Assembly (NCBI GenBank): GCA_035276685.1
Contig: DATELK010000165.1
Span: 1-64,000 of the forward strand
Reading direction: 5' to 3'
Length of the DNA: 64,000 bases
From: JACVRN01 sp035276685
GTDB lineage: Bacteria > Acidobacteriota > Blastocatellia > Pyrinomonadales > Pyrinomonadaceae
The notes below the pieces were generated by a model. It searched no databases and had not been told where the DNA came from. It saw only the letters and a list, made by a program, of their open reading frames with translations. Positions 8,520 to 16,243 of the stretch are shown here, one piece after another (position 1 is the stretch's first letter; every line of letters begins with the position of its first letter). Made by a program: the position numbers and the translations under genes.

Positions 8520-9548
8520 ATGAAAGCAGTCGTCTTCAGAGAGCATGGCGGGCCTGAGGTTCTTGAGTTCGGGGATGCGCCCGAGCCTGAGATAAAGGCA
8601 AACGAGGTCTTGGTAGAAGTGCGCGCCTGCGCGCTTAATCATCTGGACGTGTGGGCCAGAAAGGGTCTGCCCGGAATAGAGATTCCCTTGCCTCACATCC
8701 TGGGCAACGACATCAGCGGAGTGGTGCGCTCGTCAGGAGAGCTTGTCACGTGGGTCAAAGAGGGCGACGAGGTGATGTTGCAGCCCGGCGTCTCCTGCGG
8801 CCACTGCATAGAGTGTTTGCGCGGCGCGGACAATCTCTGCCCTGAATACAACATCCTCGGCTACATGCGCGACGGCGGTTACGCGGAGCTGGTCGCAGCG
8901 CCCGGCGTCAACGTCATCCCGAAGCCGAAAAATCTTTCGTGGGAAGAGGCGGCAGCGCTTCCGCTCGTAACGGTGACGGCATGGCACATGCTCATCACAC
9001 GCGCTCAAGTTAAGCCGGGAGAAGATGTGCTGATTCATGCCGCCGGGAGCGGCGTGGGCTCAATCGGCATACAGGTGGCGAAGCTTCAGGGGGCGCGTGT
9101 GATAGCCACCGCAGGGTCTGACGAAAAGCTTGAGAAGGCCCGCTCGCTCGGTGCGGACGAAGTGGTCAACTACACGCGCGAGGACTGGCCGAAGGAGATT
9201 CGCAGGCTCACAGGCAAACGCGGCGTGGACGTGGTCTTCGAGCACACGGGCGCTGCCACGTGGCCCGGCTCCATAGCATCTCTTTCAAAAAACGGAAGGC
9301 TCGTGACCTGCGGCGCGACGAGCGGGTTTGACGCGCGCACGGACTTGCGACAGGTCTTCTATCGTCACCTCTCGCTGCTGGGCTCTTTTATGGGCTCAAA
9401 GGCGGAGCTTTTGGACGCCATGAAGTTCATAGAGCGCGGCTCAATCCGCGCTGTTGTTGACCGCACCCTGCCGCTTGCGGAAGCAAGACGCGCGCACGAG
9501 CTGATAGAAGACCGCGCGCAGTTCGGCAAGCTGGTGCTTGTCCCTTAA
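8520..9548 (+). CDS. Zinc-type alcohol dehydrogenase / quinone oxidoreductase family
   Basis: 342 residues of the medium-chain dehydrogenase/reductase superfamily. The structural-zinc lobe is seen as CGHCIECLRGADNLC (about residues 97-111), the catalytic-site region as GNDISGVV, and the NAD(P)-binding Rossmann motif as AAGSGVGSIG (about 173-182). It oxidises an alcohol or reduces an enone with NAD(P)H; the substrate cannot be told. It lies 17 bases after lipA, probably co-transcribed, and is followed by an inverted repeat that may end the operon. Confidence 0.9.
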   Translation: MKAVVFREHGGPEVLEFGDAPEPEIKANEVLVEVRACALNHLDVWARKGLPGIEIPLPHILGNDISGVVRSSGELVTWVKEGDEVMLQPGVSCGHCIECLRGADNLCPEYNILGYMRDGGYAELVAAPGVNVIPKPKNLSWEEAAALPLVTVTAWHMLITRAQVKPGEDVLIHAAGSGVGSIGIQVAKLQGARVIATAGSDEKLEKARSLGADEVVNYTREDWPKEIRRLTGKRGVDVVFEHTGAATWPGSIASLSKNGRLVTCGATSGFDARTDLRQVFYRHLSLLGSFMGSKAELLDAMKFIERGSIRAVVDRTLPLAEARRAHELIEDRAQFGKLVLVP

Positions 9549-9549
9549 A

Positions 9550-9649
9550 CAGGTCAGTCCCGCCTGCGGTAGCCGGGCGGGTTATGCATACGCTAGAGTC
9601 ATACGTAACTAATACCCGCCCGCTACCGCAGGCGGTACTGACCTGCTCT
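9550..9649. repeat. Inverted repeat family F
   Basis: AGGTCAGTCCCGCCTGCGGT ... at the left is matched by ACCGCAGGCGGTACTGACCT at the right, giving arms of about 35 bases around a 30-base A+T-richer centre. It sits exactly between two convergent genes. Only one copy is in the window, but the sequence resembles dispersed repeats I know from related genomes. Confidence 0.85.
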
Positions 9650-11626
9650 TTAATTCTCCGTTTCGTCCGCGCCATCGTCAGGCACGTCACCTTCGTCCTC
9701 GTTAGCTTCCGGCGGGGGCTCGCCCTTCTGGTCTCGTATCTTCAGCACAGTGCAATCCTCGTCCTCGTAGACTCGCTCGAACCAGCCGCTCTGAAGCGCG
9801 TTGTAGTAAAAGTCGTTGTGTATGTCTTCGTTGTCCGTGAAGACGTAACGCGCGCCGAAGCGGTCTCGTATGAGCGGGCCGGGGTCTTTCTCTTTGCCGA
9901 GCGTTATCTGCTCGTAGAGCTTGGATAGCTCGGGGTTCTTGTCCAGCAGGTAGGTCGGGTCAAGGCCTGAGACGTAGGTGTGCTTCGTGTCGTAGAAGAA
10001 CATCTTGGGAAAGTCGTCCCAGTCCGTGTTAAAGACCCGCTCGCCTTCCGGCACGTTGTCTCGCACCCACGCCATGCCTTTCGCATAAAAGTCGCGCCCG
10101 TGGTCGTCGGCTATAGACCGGGCCGTCTCCTGCACGTTGATAAAGAGCGTGACGGTGACGAACGACAGGACGATGATGCCGAAAGTCCTCGCGGCAGACC
10201 TCAGCCGCCACGTGTAGAAAATCGTCGTCGCGGCATAGACCAGAAAAGCCACGACAATCCACGCGACCGCCATCTTGTTTAGAGGCTGCGGGGCGGCCCC
10301 GGCAGCAGCGGCCTGCCCGCTACCGCGCAAGGTTGTGAACTGGTAGTAGGTAAAGAATAGAACTATTCCGAGCGCGAAGCCGGTGACGGCCAGCACGGGC
10401 TCGTCCCAGAAGCGCGTGCGCTTCTCTCTTTCGACCTCTGCGGGCGATACGTCGCGGTCTAGGAAGGGCTCAAGCTCGTCTATCATGTCGCGCGGCATGC
10501 GGCTGAAGATGCTTCTCGCGCCTTCCAGCAGCGGCTGAAGCGAGAAGGCCGCGAAGAGGACTGCGAAGGGCGGCCAGTACTCCACGAACCTGCGCGAGCG
10601 GAAGCTGGCAATCATCAGCAGCGTGGAGAAGACCATCAGCAAGAGGGGCCGCGCAGCCCTTCGCCTGTCCGACCAGTCGTAGGCCACGTAGCCTATCATC
10701 ATGGCCGCGAAAGCTATGATGCAGCTTCCCAGAAAATACCAGCTCTCGTACGGATACCACTCCGTCCCTACGCTCGTAGTAAAGTCGCCCGCCGTCACCT
10801 TTATGCGTACGTGCTCGTAGAAGAGCCAGACGTTCTTCGGGAAGTAAGGATTGATGATGAAGCCTGCGATGGTTCCCGCAATCGTGTAGACCGGGGCCGA
10901 GAGCGTGCGCCAGACGGAGCGGCGGTCAAAGGCACGCTCGCTCCAGAAGACCACTATGGGCCAGACGCAGGCCGCCGCCAGCAGCGTCACGAAGAGGCTG
11001 TACGTCCAGACGAAGAGAAACGCCAGCGGCGCAAGCCACACGTACTTTTTCTCGAAGAGCAGGTAGATGCCGATTATCATGAAGACTATGGCGAGCGGCG
11101 GAGCCTTGGCCATGTTCATGCGATAAAGAAAAGGGGCCGAGCAGGCCAGAAGCGCTATCAGCCAGCAGAGCGTGTAGCGGACTCTGTAACGTACTATCAG
11201 CCAGTAGCAGGAGAAGACGGCGAGGCTGGCGAAGATGGTGGCGGACACCTTCGCAGCCATACGCAGCTCCATGAACCATGTGAAGGGGATTTGCAGTATG
11301 TGAAAGAGCAGGTGATGGTCTACGTAGCCCTTCGGGTCGAGCGTGGTCAGCGGCAGCCAGACGAAGGCGGGAGGAAAGACGCTGCGCCTCATGCCTTCCC
11401 ACAGCAGGCTGCTCCACTTGATGTGATAGTAGCCGTCGAAGTCCCCGCAGCAGACGCCGTCGGTCGAGAACTGCAACTTGATGAAGACGGCGGCAATTGA
11501 AGCCACACCTACCAGCAGGTAGACGACGCGCTCCCAGAACTCGCTACTCGCGTCCTTGCGCCTGCGGCGCGTTTCAGGCACCGCCGCTCTTTCCCCTTCG
11601 GTTATTCCCTCTTGAATATCCGGCAT
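9650..11626 (-). CDS. GT-C fold membrane glycosyltransferase, STT3-like
   Basis: 658 residues with roughly a dozen transmembrane segments between about residues 32 and 490, then a soluble C-terminal part ending in an acidic tail. The first loop carries GDFDGYYH (about 61-68), the acidic metal/substrate motif placed as in STT3, AglB and PglB oligosaccharyltransferases. A second loop has DHHLLFH. The C-terminal domain starts WVRDNVPEG and contains DWDDFPKMFF in place of the canonical WWDYG. Probably transfers a lipid-linked sugar in the inner membrane; whether it is a true oligosaccharyltransferase is an inference. Confidence 0.78.
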   Translation of the reverse strand: MPDIQEGITEGERAAVPETRRRRKDASSEFWERVVYLLVGVASIAAVFIKLQFSTDGVCCGDFDGYYHIKWSSLLWEGMRRSVFPPAFVWLPLTTLDPKGYVDHHLLFHILQIPFTWFMELRMAAKVSATIFASLAVFSCYWLIVRYRVRYTLCWLIALLACSAPFLYRMNMAKAPPLAIVFMIIGIYLLFEKKYVWLAPLAFLFVWTYSLFVTLLAAACVWPIVVFWSERAFDRRSVWRTLSAPVYTIAGTIAGFIINPYFPKNVWLFYEHVRIKVTAGDFTTSVGTEWYPYESWYFLGSCIIAFAAMMIGYVAYDWSDRRRAARPLLLMVFSTLLMIASFRSRRFVEYWPPFAVLFAAFSLQPLLEGARSIFSRMPRDMIDELEPFLDRDVSPAEVEREKRTRFWDEPVLAVTGFALGIVLFFTYYQFTTLRGSGQAAAAGAAPQPLNKMAVAWIVVAFLVYAATTIFYTWRLRSAARTFGIIVLSFVTVTLFINVQETARSIADDHGRDFYAKGMAWVRDNVPEGERVFNTDWDDFPKMFFYDTKHTYVSGLDPTYLLDKNPELSKLYEQITLGKEKDPGPLIRDRFGARYVFTDNEDIHNDFYYNALQSGWFERVYEDEDCTVLKIRDQKGEPPPEANEDEGDVPDDGADETEN

Positions 11627-11632
11627 AAATCC

Positions 11633-12124
11633 TTATTTTCTGAGTTGTTCGATTAGATTAAGGAGGGTCGTCGGATTAACTGGCTTGGAGAGATGCGCGT
11701 TGAAGCCGGATTCCATAGCCTGCTTCTGGTCTTTGTACATGGCGTAGCCTGTGACGGCTATCATGGGCGTGCGTGCGTAGTCCGGCATCTGGCGGAGCCT
11801 GCGTGCCAGCTCGTAGCCGTTCATCTCTGGCATGCCTATGTCTGAGACTATCACGTCGAACTGCATGGAGCTGGCATGCTTGAGGGCTTCCGTAGCCGAA
11901 GCCGCCACCTCAACGTCATAGCCCGAAAGCTGCAACATCATACTGAACATCTCAAGCACGTCGGGCGCGTCGTCTACTACGAGCACGCGCGCCTGACGAT
12001 TCTCAAGTCCGGGCCACTGCTCTTGAGAAGCGTCTTCCAAGGGGTCATCGTCGCCTCCGCACGGGATGAAAAGATGGGCGGGAAATTCAGAGACGGGCAG
12101 ATATGGCAGAGATAAGCCTTGCAT
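11633..12124 (-). CDS. Single-domain response regulator (REC)
   Basis: 163 residues. The receiver domain occupies about 45-160: acidic pocket Asp51-Asp52, phospho-acceptor Asp95 in VIVSDIGMP, Thr in AVTGYA, Lys in HLSKPVN. There is no output domain, so it acts like CheY or as part of a phosphorelay. About 40 residues precede the domain; the true start could be later than 12124. It ends 6 bases before the GT-C gene start and is probably co-transcribed with it. Confidence 0.88.
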   Translation of the reverse strand: MQGLSLPYLPVSEFPAHLFIPCGGDDDPLEDASQEQWPGLENRQARVLVVDDAPDVLEMFSMMLQLSGYDVEVAASATEALKHASSMQFDVIVSDIGMPEMNGYELARRLRQMPDYARTPMIAVTGYAMYKDQKQAMESGFNAHLSKPVNPTTLLNLIEQLRK

Positions 12125-12357
12125 CGGTCGGGATACCTTTCCGCCGCGCTTTATGAAACCTGCGGCCTTCCATTGTCAGAGCGAGGTGTAAGCAACAAGC
12201 AGCTAATATACGGCTTTGCTCTTCTCTTGTCATCTACGAAAGTTGATAGTTCCATGAGCCACAAAAATTTTTCAGTGACAAGCGCGCAAAGACTCTGCTA
12301 GGGTGTGCCATAAGGGCTGAAGTAATCGAAGACTTTTGATAAGGAGAAACCAGAAGA

Positions 12358-12894
12358 ATGGCAACCAGAAAAGCGGGTGGTAAAAAGGGCGGCGCTAAGA
12401 AGGGCGGCAAGGGCGCAGGCGGAAAGAAGTCTGCGAAGAAGTCAGCGAAGAAATCGGCAAAGAAGGCTACTAAGAAATCCGGCGGCGGCGGGCGCGGAGC
12501 GGGCGCACGCAAAGGCGGAAGCAAAGGCGGCGCTAAGAAGGGCGGCGCGAAGAAAGGCGGAGCCGGAAAAGGCGGCGCGGGCAAAGCATCTAAGAAGGGC
12601 GGAGGAAAGAAGAGCGCCAAGAAGCGCGGCGGCGGTGGCGGCGGCGCTGGGAAGAAAGGCGGCGGTAAGCGTGGCGGAGGCGGCGGAAGCAAAAAGGGCG
12701 GCGGCGGAAAGAAGCGCTCCGCTACTACGTCCAAGCTCGCCAAGGGCGTGCGCCGCGTGGCCGGTAACGTGCTCTCGGGCGCAGCCGCAGGCGCGGTCGT
12801 AGGCGCTCTCTCCGCAGTCTTACCCGAAGCCGAAGAGGCTAAGGAGACTATGGAACAGACTATGGAGTCCCCAAGCAAAGGGTCTCGGAAGTAG
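12358..12894 (+). CDS. Lys/Gly/Ala-rich histone-like protein
   Basis: 178 residues, with AAGGAGAAACC upstream of ATG 12358. Residues 1-120 are almost entirely Lys, Gly, Ala, Ser and Arg in short repeats (KKGGAKKGG, KKSAKKSAKK, GGGGGSKKGG), resembling histone H1 C-termini and chlamydial Hc2, which coat DNA by charge. The last 55 residues differ: VAGNVLSGAAAGAVVGALSAV forms a Gly/Ala hydrophobic stretch, followed by an acidic tail. It may be a nucleoid or RNA-binding protein with a membrane-inserting or oligomerising tail. The repetitive DNA makes length polymorphism likely. Confidence 0.75.
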   Translation: MATRKAGGKKGGAKKGGKGAGGKKSAKKSAKKSAKKATKKSGGGGRGAGARKGGSKGGAKKGGAKKGGAGKGGAGKASKKGGGKKSAKKRGGGGGGAGKKGGGKRGGGGGSKKGGGGKKRSATTSKLAKGVRRVAGNVLSGAAAGAVVGALSAVLPEAEEAKETMEQTMESPSKGSRK

Positions 12895-12930
12895 ACAGCC
12901 GTCACGGCTACCTGTAATTGAACGCTGAAG

Positions 12931-12951
12931 GGGCAGGGCTCGTCCCTGCCC
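12931..12951 (+). terminator. Hairpin after the histone-like gene
   Basis: Perfect 8-bp stem GGGCAGGG / CCCTGCCC with a 5-base loop, followed by TTATCGTTT. It probably ends the histone-like transcript; the T tract is weak. Confidence 0.6.
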
Positions 12952-12968
12952 TTATCGTTTGAAGATTT

Positions 12969-13616
12969 ATGTACCCTGCTGGCAATCTCTTTATTCCGGC
13001 TGAGCACGGCCAGCTCGAATGTATCCTGAAGGAGCCGCGTGCGGCTGATAGGCGCGGCGTAGCGCTCGTGCTGCACCCTCATCCTCTGGGCGGCGGCACC
13101 ATGCACAACAAGGTGGTCTTTCGCGCGGCGAGCGCGCTTAACGACGCGGGCCTCGTCACGCTTCGCATAAACTTTCGCGGCGTGGGCCAGAGCACTGGCT
13201 CGCATGACGAGGGGCGCGGCGAGTTGGAAGACGTTCGCGCAGGGCTGGACTATCTGGCAGAGAGCTACGCGGGGGAGCCTATCACGCTCTGCGGCTTCTC
13301 TTTCGGCGCGCGTGTCGGCTTGGAAGTCGGCATCAGCGACGAGCGCGTGCGCGACCTGATAAGCCTGGGCACGCCCGTAGACAAGTATGACTTCGCGTTT
13401 CTGGAAAGCGGGCGCAAGCCGATTCTCTTCGTTCACGGAGACCGGGACGAGTTCGGACGGGTAGAGCATCTTCGCGCTCTCGTCTCGCGCCTGCCCAATG
13501 AAGCGCACGCGAAGCTCGTCGTCATAGAGAACGCAGACCACTTCTTCGAAGGCCGCCTCGACGAGATGAAGAAAGCCATCACTGAATACAAGTCAGAAGG
13601 CCGCAGTGCAGAATGA
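12969..13616 (+). CDS. Alpha/beta hydrolase (dienelactone-hydrolase-like esterase)
   Basis: 215 residues. Nucleophile elbow GFSFGA with Ser111; HPHPLGGGTMHN is the oxyanion-hole region typical of this small hydrolase group; GDRDEF supplies the acid and ENADHFF the catalytic His. Soluble, cytoplasmic, substrate unknown. Oddity: the last codons (SEGRSAE) and the stop lie inside the left arm of a family B palindromic repeat, so the repeat has replaced or extended the original C-terminus. Confidence 0.87.
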   Translation: MYPAGNLFIPAEHGQLECILKEPRAADRRGVALVLHPHPLGGGTMHNKVVFRAASALNDAGLVTLRINFRGVGQSTGSHDEGRGELEDVRAGLDYLAESYAGEPITLCGFSFGARVGLEVGISDERVRDLISLGTPVDKYDFAFLESGRKPILFVHGDRDEFGRVEHLRALVSRLPNEAHAKLVVIENADHFFEGRLDEMKKAITEYKSEGRSAE

Positions 13617-13684
13617 TGAATGAGAAGAAAGATTCAGGTTGAATTGTCTTCTCATTCATCATTCTGCACTCTGACTTCTGCATT
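13591..13684. repeat. Palindromic repeat family B, copy 1
   Basis: Left arm AGTCAGAAGGCCGCAGTGCA GAATGATGAATGAGAAG; right arm CTTCTCATTCATCATTCTGC ACTCTGACTTCTGCATT. The left arm encodes the C-terminus of the hydrolase. Other copies: 36515, 49303, 51091, 54565. Confidence 0.9.
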
Positions 13685-13691
13685 TTTTCTT

Positions 13692-14105
13692 ATGCCTGAT
13701 TACACAGACCCGGCCATACGGCTGACGCTTCTACCGCGCGACACGAATCCGCAGGGCACTATCTTCGGCGGAATCATACTGAGCTACATAGACATGGCCG
13801 GAGCCATAGAGGCCCATCGCCACACAAGGCTTGAGCGCTTCGTGACGGTGGCCATGCGCGAAGTCATCTTTCACCAGCCTGTCTTCGTGGGCGACCTAGT
13901 GAGCTTCTACGCGGAGACGCTTCGCATAGGCACAACCTCCATCACCGTGCGCGTCTGCGTCGAGGCCGAGCGCTACGGCGGAACCTCTGACCGCATACGC
14001 GTCACGGAGGCGGAAGTCATTTACGTCGCGGTGGACGCCAACCGCCGCAAGATGCGGATACCTAAAAAGGAGAATGACACGCCTGATACTTCAGCCGGGG
14101 CGTGA
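13692..14105 (+). CDS. Acyl-CoA thioesterase, hotdog fold (YciA-like)
   Basis: 137 residues from ATG 13692, just after the family B repeat; the open frame upstream is repeat DNA. Hotdog signature: LLPRDTNPQGTIFGGIILSY with the conserved Asn/Gly turn and D of SYIDMAG, then VTVAMREVIFHQPVFVGD. The family hydrolyses acyl-CoA, often as a hexamer. No ribosome-binding site of the usual kind is visible because the repeat ends about 7 bases from the start. Confidence 0.88.
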   Translation: MPDYTDPAIRLTLLPRDTNPQGTIFGGIILSYIDMAGAIEAHRHTRLERFVTVAMREVIFHQPVFVGDLVSFYAETLRIGTTSITVRVCVEAERYGGTSDRIRVTEAEVIYVAVDANRRKMRIPKKENDTPDTSAGA

Positions 14106-14109
14106 GCAT

Positions 14110-14796
14110 TTAAAAGCCGTCGTTCATGATAAACCTGCGACTGTCTTCAAACTGCAAAGCGCGAGAAAGCGAAGAGCTTCCTATGTAGCTTAGCCTGTTC
14201 CCTTCAGTCCAGTAGATGCTACCAAAGCCCCTCTCGCAGTGAAGGCCTGCGCCGATGATTCTCTCGCCCAGCTTTCGCCCGCGAACATCAAATAAAGTCT
14301 CTCTATCAATAATCTCCAAATCACGCTTTCGTAGAACGGCTTGCAATTCCGCGTTCGCCCTCTCTGCCGAATCGTAATCTTCGGTAGAGGTATAGACTTT
14401 TATTCCGTCGCTCGATTCGTAAATGTCCATGTCTACACAACCCCTATCCACTGTCATCACCCTTGCCAGGGTCACGTGTCTGAAGGTTATCTGCCGGGCG
14501 GCGAACTCACTGGAAAGCGTCTCTTCCTCTTTCGGCAGGTCTATCACGCAAGTCGTCGGGGCCGGTAGCGCCGTACGAAGAGTGATTGCGGCGAACGGAG
14601 TCCAGATAAGGAGGGTCAGAAAAGCCACCTTCAGCCTGTGCGTCGTGAGCTTACATCTCGCGACGCCTTTAATCAGGATAAAGATGGTTAAGGCTACGGG
14701 CAGGGCCGCCTGTAATTGCTCCGTGCGGCCCGTGGTAAGAAAGCCTGCGGTGAAAGTAAGCAGCGCTAAAGAGATGTAAAGAATTGTACGGCGCAT
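14110..14796 (-). CDS. Hypothetical membrane protein
   Basis: 228 residues. Three hydrophobic segments (about 4-20, 30-47, 57-76) form an N-terminal membrane domain; residues 85-228 look soluble and probably lie outside the cytoplasm, with a few Cys (CVIDL, DRGCVDMD, LHCERG). No family recognised. It ends 4 bases from the stop of the convergent thioesterase gene. Confidence 0.65.
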   Translation of the reverse strand: MRRTILYISLALLTFTAGFLTTGRTEQLQAALPVALTIFILIKGVARCKLTTHRLKVAFLTLLIWTPFAAITLRTALPAPTTCVIDLPKEEETLSSEFAARQITFRHVTLARVMTVDRGCVDMDIYESSDGIKVYTSTEDYDSAERANAELQAVLRKRDLEIIDRETLFDVRGRKLGERIIGAGLHCERGFGSIYWTEGNRLSYIGSSSLSRALQFEDSRRFIMNDGF

Positions 14797-14848
14797 CTGA
14801 CTACCCTCTCACAGGCATTAGACACGCGGCCATGAAAATTTGTTCCAG

Positions 14849-15742
14849 CTAGTACACGTTAAAGTTATATTCAATCCTGACGTATTGAGAAACAAACTTA
14901 CCGTCCTTCATCGCGGGGATGAAGACTATCCGGCGGGCCGCCTCGATTGCTTTTTTATCCAGCCCGCGAGGCAGGGACTTCTGGACTTCTATGTCGGTAA
15001 CTTTGCCCGAGGATGAAAGCACCGCTTTGAGGGTGATAGTGCCTGACACTCCCTCTCGACGGGCCTGTTCCGTGTACTGAGGCTCCGGTCTATACACAAA
15101 GACGGGCCTGCGCGTGACTTCCCTAGAAGTAACTACGGGGCCTGCGTCCTGAGAGTTGCCGGCCTCGCGCTTTTTTGAATCAGGCGTCACTTCAACCGCC
15201 TGCGCGACTCTATCATTCAGAGCAAATGATTCGAGGAAGCGGCTTACCTTTTGACTGCTCTCGTCTGCCCCGACTGCCTGAAGAATGTATGCGTGTTTAT
15301 CCGTGACGTAGAAATCCAGCACGCCGTCCACGTCCCTGTACTTGATTGAGTAGCGCTTGCCAATACTGCCGTTTGTCGTCACGTCTCGCTCCGACAGGAA
15401 TTTTACGATGCGTTCGTGGCGGTTAGTGAACTCTTCTATGAACTGCGTGAGGGGCTCCGAGCGGCGCGGGAAGGAGTAAAGCAGGTAAGCGACGCCGTCG
15501 CTGTAGGCCGCGTAGATGTTTCCCCGGTAATGCGTTTCATTGTTGAATTCAATGACCCGAACCATCCTGTAGGTGGTGGCGGCTGACGGCTGCATGGGAA
15601 GCGAAACGGTAAATTCCTCGCCCTTGCCTGTGTACCGCTCCCACTTCTCGCTTTCCTGAGCTGCGGAGTAGGCACGGCTCTTAACTCCCGCGCCGCTGAG
15701 CGAGAAACATAAGATTAAGAGGTAAACAACGAAGCGATGCAT
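14849..15742 (-). CDS. Exported protein with TonB C-terminal domain
   Basis: 297 residues. Signal peptide (about 1-22), a central domain (about 30-185) of unknown type, a linker, and a TonB C-terminal domain (about 210-297: YTEQARREGVSGTITLKAVL, then PRGLDKKAIEAARRI). It lacks the transmembrane anchor and Pro-rich arm of true TonB, so it is one of the stand-alone periplasmic TonB_C proteins common in Acidobacteria, not an energy transducer. The TPR gene upstream ends 18 bases before its start. Confidence 0.82.
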   Translation of the reverse strand: MHRFVVYLLILCFSLSGAGVKSRAYSAAQESEKWERYTGKGEEFTVSLPMQPSAATTYRMVRVIEFNNETHYRGNIYAAYSDGVAYLLYSFPRRSEPLTQFIEEFTNRHERIVKFLSERDVTTNGSIGKRYSIKYRDVDGVLDFYVTDKHAYILQAVGADESSQKVSRFLESFALNDRVAQAVEVTPDSKKREAGNSQDAGPVVTSREVTRRPVFVYRPEPQYTEQARREGVSGTITLKAVLSSSGKVTDIEVQKSLPRGLDKKAIEAARRIVFIPAMKDGKFVSQYVRIEYNFNVY

Positions 15743-15760
15743 ATATTTTCTCCGGAGCTT

Positions 15761-16243
15761 CTAATTGAGACGCGACTGCACGCGGCGAAGCGCCTCGGCG
15801 GCTGTACGGTATCCCGGCTGCTCTACGAGCGCGAGGCCGTAGTGACGCGCCGCTTCCAAGAGGCGTCCGCGCATCTCGTAAACGCGCCCGAGGTTAAAAT
15901 GCGGAAAGGCGTATGACTCGTACCGCGAAGCCTTGAGCGCACGCTTGAACCAGCGCACAGAGTCGTAGGTGTTGCCCTTGGCAATCAGGTAGCTGCCTAT
16001 GTCGTTGTAAGGATTGCCGAAGGTAGGGTCAACGCGAATCGCTTCAAGGCACTCTTCTATGGCCTCGTCGTAACGCTCCTGAAAGCTGTAGACCCAGCCC
16101 AGGAAAGTGTGCGCCTCGGCCGTCGGATAGACCGCTATAGAGCGGCGGTAAAGCTCTATGGCCCTCTCAAAATCCTCTTCGAGCTGTGCCCGGTAAGCCC
16201 GCTCGAAAAGCTCCGCGGCCTCATGTCTCTTCTCACTTGCCAC
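15761..16243 (-). CDS. TPR-repeat protein
   Basis: 160 residues made of about four tetratricopeptide repeats (AIELYRRSIAVYPTAEAHTF, AIEECLEAIRVDPTFGNPYN and so on). No signal peptide. It overlaps the upstream 5'-nucleotidase gene by 11 bases, so the two are co-translated. Likely a scaffold for protein-protein contacts; partner unknown. Confidence 0.85.
   Translation of the reverse strand: MASEKRHEAAELFERAYRAQLEEDFERAIELYRRSIAVYPTAEAHTFLGWVYSFQERYDEAIEECLEAIRVDPTFGNPYNDIGSYLIAKGNTYDSVRWFKRALKASRYESYAFPHFNLGRVYEMRGRLLEAARHYGLALVEQPGYRTAAEALRRVQSRLN

Noticed and set aside
10811..11500. A 229-residue forward frame opposite the STT3-like gene
   Set aside because: Charged, low-information sequence opposite a clear membrane-protein gene; a third-position G+C effect.
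12360..12730. Short repeated units that might be a CRISPR array or minisatellite
   Set aside because: The units are in-frame codon repeats (AAGGGCGGC and AAGAAG) inside a gene with a ribosome-binding site; there are no constant-length spacers.
12234..13541. A 435-residue open frame antisense to the histone-like gene
   Set aside because: It mirrors the repetitive Lys/Gly coding DNA as Pro/Phe-rich sequence and crosses the hydrolase gene; it has no ribosome-binding site and no domain.
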